Source: an uncultured Bacteroidales bacterium (GTDB lineage Bacteria > Bacteroidota > Bacteroidia > Bacteroidales > P3). Taken from it: DNA of 37,399 nucleotides. The stretch's first letter is position 1; the number at the start of each line of letters is the position of its first letter. Below the pieces are notes generated by a model, which was not told where the DNA came from, searched no databases, and saw only the letters and a program-made list of their open reading frames with translations. The position numbers and the translations under genes were made by a program. Positions 33,072-37,399 of the stretch are shown here, piece by piece. Where the stretch lies: assembly GCA_947168665.1 (NCBI GenBank), contig CAMVMX010000010.1, positions 1 to 37,399 of the forward strand, read 5' to 3'.

Positions 33072-34544
33072 ATGGTATCATTTCTGCTTGCTATTGTGTT
33101 ATTGGTCCTTGGCTACCTGTTGTATTCCAAGGTAATAGAACGAATCGTCGAGGTCGACCCCTCCCGTCCCACTCCCGCCGTGGCTCACCCCGACGGTGTT
33201 GATTATGTGCCCATGAAGCCTTGGCGCATCTACCTCATCCAGTTTCTCAACATTGCCGGTGTCGGCCCCATCTGCGGTGCCATCATGGGCGCCCAGTTCG
33301 GCTCGGCCTCCTTCCTGTGGATAGTCTTCGGCAGCATCTTCGCCGGGGCCGTCCACGACTTCATCGCGGGCTACATCTCCATCCGTCGCGACGGGGCCTC
33401 CCTGCCCGAAATCCACGGTGCCTACCTTGGCAACGGGGCCAAACAGTTCATGCGCTTCTTTACCGTCTTCCTCATGATACTGGTGGGGGCTGTCTTCGTC
33501 AACACCCCGGCGGTGCTTCTCAACAACAACTTCACCCCCGACTGGAACATCTTCCTCTGGGTCGGCATCATCTTCGCCTACTACCTCGTCGCCACCCTTC
33601 TGCCCATCGACAAACTGATAGGCAAAATCTACCCCATCTTCGGTTTCCTCCTCCTCGGCATGGCCCTGGCCATCGTCGTGGCCTTCCTGGTCTACCGTCC
33701 GGCACTGCCCGAGCTGTGGGACGGCCTTCAGAACCAGCACCCCGACGCCGCCCACAACCCCATCTTCCCCATGATGTTCATCAGCATCGCCTGTGGCGCC
33801 ATCAGTGGCTTCCACGCCACCCAGTCGCCCCTCATGGCCCGCTGCATGACCAATGAGCGCCAGGCGCGCCCCGTCTTCTATGGAGCCATGATTACCGAAG
33901 GCGTCGTAGCCCTCATCTGGGCCGCCGCCGCCACCGTCTTCTACCACGACCCCATGCTCCAGTCCCTCACCGTCAACCCCGAAACCGGGGCCACCCTGGG
34001 CGGCAATGCCATGGTGGGTGTCATCGCCAACACATGGTTCCCCAAAGCCATCGCCGTCATCTGCGTACTCGGTGTCATCTCCGCCGCCATCACCTCAGGC
34101 GACACCGCCCTGCGCTCCGCACGCCTCATCGTGGCCGACTTTCTCCACTACGAACAGAAACCCATCAAAAACCGTCTCTTCGTCGCCCTTCCCATCTTCG
34201 CCATCACCGCCGCCGTCCTGGTCTACTCCCTCATCGACGCCAAAGGCTTCGACGTCATCTGGCGCTATTTCGCCTGGAGCAACCAAGTGCTGGCCACTGT
34301 CACCCTCTGGACCATCACCGTCTACCTCTGCCAGAAACGCAAACCCTACATCATCACCCTCCTCCCCGCCATGTTCATGACCATGGTGACAGGCTGCTTC
34401 CTTTTCGTGGCCGAGAAAGAAGGCTTTGGCTCCGTCATTCCCCGCTGGCTGGGCTACACCATCGGCGCCGCCATCACCCTCCTCGCCACCTGCCTCTTCT
34501 ATCTATGGGCCGGCAAAAACAAGCGCAAAGAACAACAACACTAA
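33072..34544 (+). CDS. cstA: Carbon starvation protein A family transporter
   Basis: A 490-residue inner-membrane protein with about 13 hydrophobic segments. It shows the CstA signatures: RIYLIQFLNIAGVGPICGA, GAQFGSASFLWIVFGSIFAG, GAVHDFIAGYISIRRDG and FHATQSPLMARC. Homologues take up peptides or pyruvate under carbon limitation; which substrate applies here is unknown. The length is that of the shorter Bacteroidota form, without the C-terminal extension of E. coli CstA. Third codon positions are strongly C-biased, unlike the following two genes. It is probably monocistronic: an 8-bp hairpin follows 38 nt after the stop. Confidence 0.95.
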   Translation: MVSFLLAIVLLVLGYLLYSKVIERIVEVDPSRPTPAVAHPDGVDYVPMKPWRIYLIQFLNIAGVGPICGAIMGAQFGSASFLWIVFGSIFAGAVHDFIAGYISIRRDGASLPEIHGAYLGNGAKQFMRFFTVFLMILVGAVFVNTPAVLLNNNFTPDWNIFLWVGIIFAYYLVATLLPIDKLIGKIYPIFGFLLLGMALAIVVAFLVYRPALPELWDGLQNQHPDAAHNPIFPMMFISIACGAISGFHATQSPLMARCMTNERQARPVFYGAMITEGVVALIWAAAATVFYHDPMLQSLTVNPETGATLGGNAMVGVIANTWFPKAIAVICVLGVISAAITSGDTALRSARLIVADFLHYEQKPIKNRLFVALPIFAITAAVLVYSLIDAKGFDVIWRYFAWSNQVLATVTLWTITVYLCQKRKPYIITLLPAMFMTMVTGCFLFVAEKEGFGSVIPRWLGYTIGAAITLLATCLFYLWAGKNKRKEQQH

Positions 34545-34582
34545 TCCCCGCCCTCAGCCCACATCGGCCCTCAAGCCCACCT

Positions 34583-34604
34583 ATTGTCTTCACTGTAAGA
34601 CAAT
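34583..34604 (+). terminator. Hairpin after cstA
   Basis: ATTGTCTT and AAGACAAT form a perfect 8-bp stem with a 6-nt loop. Only AATTGA follows, so its strength as a terminator is doubtful. Confidence 0.35.
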
Positions 34605-34669
34605 AATTGAGCCGAAAAGCCGTTAATCTCACAAAACAGCAAGTCACACTCTGACAGATTCAAGGCAAT

Positions 34670-35686
34670 ATGCTAACACGGTTCAAGACATCGAATTTTA
34701 CAGTATTCACCGAGGTTGATGTGTCCTTCGCTCCCGGAGTCAATATCTTTATTGGCAAAAACGGAACGGGAAAAACCCACCTCATGAAAGTCCTGTATGC
34801 AGCCTGTTCTGTGATGAGCGAGAAAGAGGACCGCACCTTTGCCCAGAAATTGAACGGCGTGTTCATGCCGCAGTCTATCGGGCGTCTGGTCCATCGCTCC
34901 AAGGGCAGGGGATCCGGCCGCGTAACAGTGTACAGGCGGAACGAAGACGATAACAGGGAACGGTCTATCACATGCGACATCACCACCCTCAACAAAACTT
35001 CGGTAATCCACAGCCAGTGGAAAGAGGACAACCAAGCCGAATCCATTTTCATCCCTGTGAAAGACATGCTGGCCAATGCGCCGGGCTTCCGCTCGCTGTT
35101 CAGCCAAAAGAAATTGGCCTTCGAAGAGGTGTATTTAGATATTATCGACAAGGCCTTCCTCCCCATTGTCAGAGGAAAGCAAAGCCCCGAAAGAGTCCGG
35201 CTCCTCAACATTCTGAACAAAGCCATGTCAGGGCGAGTTGTCGAAAAGAACGAAACGTTCTACATGCGGAATTCCTCCGGCGAATTGGAATTCTCACTCC
35301 TGGCCGAAGGCTACAGGAAATTGGGACTGCTCTACAGACTCATCCAAAACGAAACACTCACCAAAGGCACCATGCTCTTCTGGGACGAACCGGAGGCCAA
35401 CCTCAACCCCCAACTGTCCCAAACCGTAGTCCAAATACTCCTTGAACTGCAAAGAATGGGAGTGCAGATTTTCATCGCAACACATGACTACGTCCTGCTG
35501 AAAGAATTCGACCTTGCCGCAACCGAGGCCGACAATATTCTTTACCACACCCTTTATAAAGACGATGAAGGAATAGTCCGCCATGAATCGTCCTCCGATT
35601 TGGGCGGCCTGTACCCCAATGCGATAGATGAGACTTTCAGCAGAATCTTAGACGACGAAATCAGGAGGGGGATAGCGGACTTATGA
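34670..35686 (+). CDS. ABC-type/AAA_15-21-like ATPase, first gene of a two-gene unit
   Basis: A 338-residue soluble ATPase of the OLD/RecF/SMC-like ABC class. It shows FKTSNFTVFTEVDVSFAPG, typical of the first strands, then Walker A GKNGTGKT (29-36). A signature-like LLAEGYRKLG is at 210-219, Walker B MLFWDEPEANLNP has Asp239 and Glu240, and IATHDYVLL carries the switch His272. There is no long coiled coil, zinc hook or fused nuclease, so the catalytic output probably lies in a partner. The next gene overlaps by 4 nt (ATGA). Codon bias is less C-rich than in cstA, hinting at separate acquisition. ATPases of this class run many two-gene anti-phage modules (Septu, PARIS, retron-associated). That role is an inference here. 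Confidence 0.88.
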   Translation: MLTRFKTSNFTVFTEVDVSFAPGVNIFIGKNGTGKTHLMKVLYAACSVMSEKEDRTFAQKLNGVFMPQSIGRLVHRSKGRGSGRVTVYRRNEDDNRERSITCDITTLNKTSVIHSQWKEDNQAESIFIPVKDMLANAPGFRSLFSQKKLAFEEVYLDIIDKAFLPIVRGKQSPERVRLLNILNKAMSGRVVEKNETFYMRNSSGELEFSLLAEGYRKLGLLYRLIQNETLTKGTMLFWDEPEANLNPQLSQTVVQILLELQRMGVQIFIATHDYVLLKEFDLAATEADNILYHTLYKDDEGIVRHESSSDLGGLYPNAIDETFSRILDDEIRRGIADL

Positions 35687-36213
35687 CACTCGATTTGACT
35701 GAAGAAAAAGTCCGTTTCGACTTCCCGAACGCAACGGCATTGTTCAAGTTTGATGAGCGTCTGCCTTCCTCGCCCACCTTTCACGGCGCACCCATGAAGG
35801 CCGTCGATGTGCTTGCCGAATTCCCCACATTCCAACTCTGGATAGAAATCAAAGAATATCCGCCTGCGGAAATCGCCGAATTCAAAAAGGAAAACAGCAA
35901 AACCCATCAAGGTAGCCGCTCGGCCACAAATTTCCTCCTAAACTACCTCAAATACAAATTCCGCGACACATTCCTCTACCGATACTGCGAAGAAAAGACG
36001 AATTCTCCAATAGTCTACGTCTTCCTCACAAATCTCGATGATACCATGAATTCCATCCTCCGAAAGAAAATGTGCGAGCAGATACCCGCCGGAATCCCCA
36101 AACCCGCACGATGGAATAGAGAACTTATTGCAAAAGGGCATGTTCTTGTCGTCAACACAGCCTCATGGAACCGTGACCTCAGCCCTAAATTTGGAACCTG
36201 CCAACAGTATTAG
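35683..36213 (+). CDS. Small protein with D-x12-E-x-K signature, partner of the ATPase; possible nuclease
   Basis: A 176-residue soluble protein I cannot place in a named family. Its start overlaps the ATPase stop (ATGA), so the two are almost certainly made together. Residues 40-58 contain Asp42 in AVDVLAEF and Glu55-x-Lys57 in LWIEIKEY, at the end of two predicted beta strands. This is the spacing and secondary structure of the PD-(D/E)xK nuclease core. A helix-rich segment with SRSATNFLLNYLKYKFRD follows, then a strand IVYVFLTNLDD and a last strand GHVLVVNTAS, which would complete an alpha-beta core. Nuclease activity is a hypothesis from the motif only. A non-catalytic regulator or a toxin-like effector is also possible. 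Confidence 0.7.
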   Translation: MTLDLTEEKVRFDFPNATALFKFDERLPSSPTFHGAPMKAVDVLAEFPTFQLWIEIKEYPPAEIAEFKKENSKTHQGSRSATNFLLNYLKYKFRDTFLYRYCEEKTNSPIVYVFLTNLDDTMNSILRKKMCEQIPAGIPKPARWNRELIAKGHVLVVNTASWNRDLSPKFGTCQQY

Positions 36214-36314
36214 CCCAAGTAACGACAACACATTTACCAACCAACATAGACACAAAAAACATATCGCGACATAATATTTTACGGCAGTGTGCGTTTTAAG
36301 TAAAGAAAAATTTG

Positions 36315-36322
36315 TATCTTTG
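36315..36322 (+). promoter_or_regulatory. -7 promoter element of the YD-repeat-like gene
   Basis: TATCTTTG matches TAnnTTTG, with an adjoining TTTG just before it. It lies 25 nt before the first ATG. At the -33 distance only a GTTTT stretch is seen. Confidence 0.6.
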
Positions 36323-36346
36323 CATCATCATTTATAGTGTACAATA

Positions 36347-37183
36347 ATGTTTAAAATGAAGAAATACATCGTTTTATCGTTGATTCTGCTGGTGGCTGGC
36401 AGCGCCTTTGCCGGCAATAAACCCCGCAAAACCTCCCGTCAGGAAATGGGCATCAACGGCAATGCCATCTACGTGATTGAATACACCTACGACATCTACG
36501 GAGGCCGCAACGGTGGTCGTCAGCTCATCTGCATCGACTCCATCACCTTCGACAAACGCGGCAATTTCCAAGACAAATACCGCACCAAGGACGGTGAATA
36601 CACCTGGTATTCATATTATTTCGATGTTCACGGCTACGCTCTTGGCTGGAACGAGTACAACCGCGCCCGCCAGCTCACTGGCCGCACCGCCTACCGCAAC
36701 GACGAGAACGGCAACCGCATAGAGCGCAAAGTCTTCATGGGCGACCACATGACCAAAAAGGAGACCTCCCGCTACGAGAACAACCGCCTTGTCGAAGAGC
36801 AGAGTTTTGCCCCCGACGGCACCATGACCGAGAAGCGCGTCTACAAATACGACGCCGCCGGCAACAACTCCGAAATGGAGTTCTACGACCGCGACGGCGA
36901 ACTCACCCAGCGCTACCTCTACAAATACGACAGCCACGGCAACCGCATCGAATGGCGTTTCTACGATGCCGACGACTTCCTTGTCGCCCTCACCACCTAC
37001 TACTACGACGACCACGACAACCTCATCGAACTCTCCTCGTTCAACTACGACGAACACCTCAACTGGAAGCACAGCTACGTCTTCGAGTACGACGAGGACG
37101 ACAACTGGGTGCGCCAGACCATCTACCGCAACAACGTGGCCTACCAGGTCATCGAGCGCGAAATCGCCTTCCCCGTCTATTGA
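36347..37183 (+). CDS. Secreted YD/RHS-like repeat protein
   Basis: A 278-residue protein with a signal peptide (MKKYIVLSLILLVAGSAFAG after a possible MF K extension). The ATG at 36356 is an equally good start. The mature part is built of degenerate repeats of about 21-25 residues around a YxYDxxGN pattern: YKYDAAGNNSEMEFYD, YKYDSHGNRIEWRFYD, YYYDDHDNLIEL and FEYDEDDNWVRQTIY. This is the kind of beta-hairpin repeat seen in RHS/YD proteins. It is far too short for a full RHS toxin cage and has no C-terminal toxin domain. Such small proteins are common and uncharacterised in Bacteroidota. Periplasmic or surface location is inferred. Confidence 0.85.
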   Translation: MFKMKKYIVLSLILLVAGSAFAGNKPRKTSRQEMGINGNAIYVIEYTYDIYGGRNGGRQLICIDSITFDKRGNFQDKYRTKDGEYTWYSYYFDVHGYALGWNEYNRARQLTGRTAYRNDENGNRIERKVFMGDHMTKKETSRYENNRLVEEQSFAPDGTMTEKRVYKYDAAGNNSEMEFYDRDGELTQRYLYKYDSHGNRIEWRFYDADDFLVALTTYYYDDHDNLIELSSFNYDEHLNWKHSYVFEYDEDDNWVRQTIYRNNVAYQVIEREIAFPVY

Positions 37184-37239
37184 CCCTTCCGTCGCCGCGC
37201 CACCGCCGCGCGCCGCCGGCTTTCGGAATAAACCCCTAC

Positions 37240-37284
37240 AGCGCTTCACACCCCGTCGGCTTCCAAGCCCGGATGTGAAGTGCT
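37240..37284 (+). terminator. Possible terminator after the YD-repeat-like gene
   Basis: AGCGCTTCACA and TGTGAAGTGCT pair over 11 positions (one G-U) around a 23-nt loop, and the pyrimidine-rich CTTCTTTCTCCTC follows. The rest of 37184-37399 is C-rich with no recognisable gene. Confidence 0.4.
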
Positions 37285-37399
37285 CTTCTTTCTCCTCTCC
37301 CGCACTCCGCGCCAAGCCGACACCACCCCTGCATCCCCTTTTGCCCGGCAAGCCCGAAGGCTCGATGGGGGCAGAAATGGCCTTCGCCCTCGGTTCGCT

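Noticed and set aside
1..37399. Insertion sequences, integrases or attachment-site repeats around the CRISPR locus or the two-gene ATPase unit
   Set aside because: No transposase or integrase motifs and no flanking direct repeats were recognised.

Overview
The window comes from a member of the Bacteroidota, most likely the Bacteroidales. At least nine gene starts have the lineage-specific -7 element TAnnTTTG upstream, in two cases with a TTTG element about 20 nt further upstream. Two proteins end in Por-type (type IX secretion) sorting tails. The IleS is the long Bacteroidota form, and Cas9 is the large (~1490 aa) Bacteroidota type II-C form. Genes are dense, with C-rich third codon positions.

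Layout. Bases 1-1183 hold a secreted protein running off the left edge; it has no stop in the window. Then, all on the minus strand: a Nudix hydrolase, a PepSY-like secreted protein with a clear terminator, and purA. A tightly packed minus-strand run follows, transcribed from 15.9 kb down to 4.7 kb: ileS, an M20 amidohydrolase, a MATE exporter, an SGNH hydrolase with a sorting tail, a patatin/outer-membrane-barrel protein, murB and an unknown gene. Gaps are 5-26 nt, so this is probably one operon led by ileS. A second sorting-tail protein lies at 16.2-17.8 kb. After about 0.8 kb without a convincing gene comes pfkA-purH-mreB (minus). The usual mreC/mreD partners are not beside mreB. A beta-CASP metallo-beta-lactamase ribonuclease diverges from pfkA at 22.5 kb (plus).

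The centrepiece is a complete type II-C CRISPR-Cas locus at 24.3-31.9 kb. A promoter and compact tracrRNA (about 82 nt, with a 19-nt perfect anti-repeat and its own terminator) sit at the far left. A 21-repeat, 20-spacer array follows on the same strand. Then come a bidirectional terminator and the tightly coupled cas9-cas1-cas2 operon on the opposite strand, converging on the array. All catalytic residues of Cas9 are visible. The only damaged repeat is the tracrRNA-side one, so spacers are probably added at the cas2 side although crRNAs read toward that side. Two spacers are diverged versions of one target, and one spacer forms a perfect hairpin with its repeat.

Right of CRISPR-Cas lie a secreted/outer-membrane protein (minus), cstA (plus), a two-gene unit and a secreted YD-repeat-like protein. 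The two-gene unit pairs an ABC-type ATPase with a small protein carrying a D-x12-E-x-K signature, overlapping by 4 nt. It resembles ATPase-plus-nuclease anti-phage modules but matches none I can name, and it is the best candidate here for an undescribed system. No rRNA, tRNA, insertion sequence or integrase was seen.
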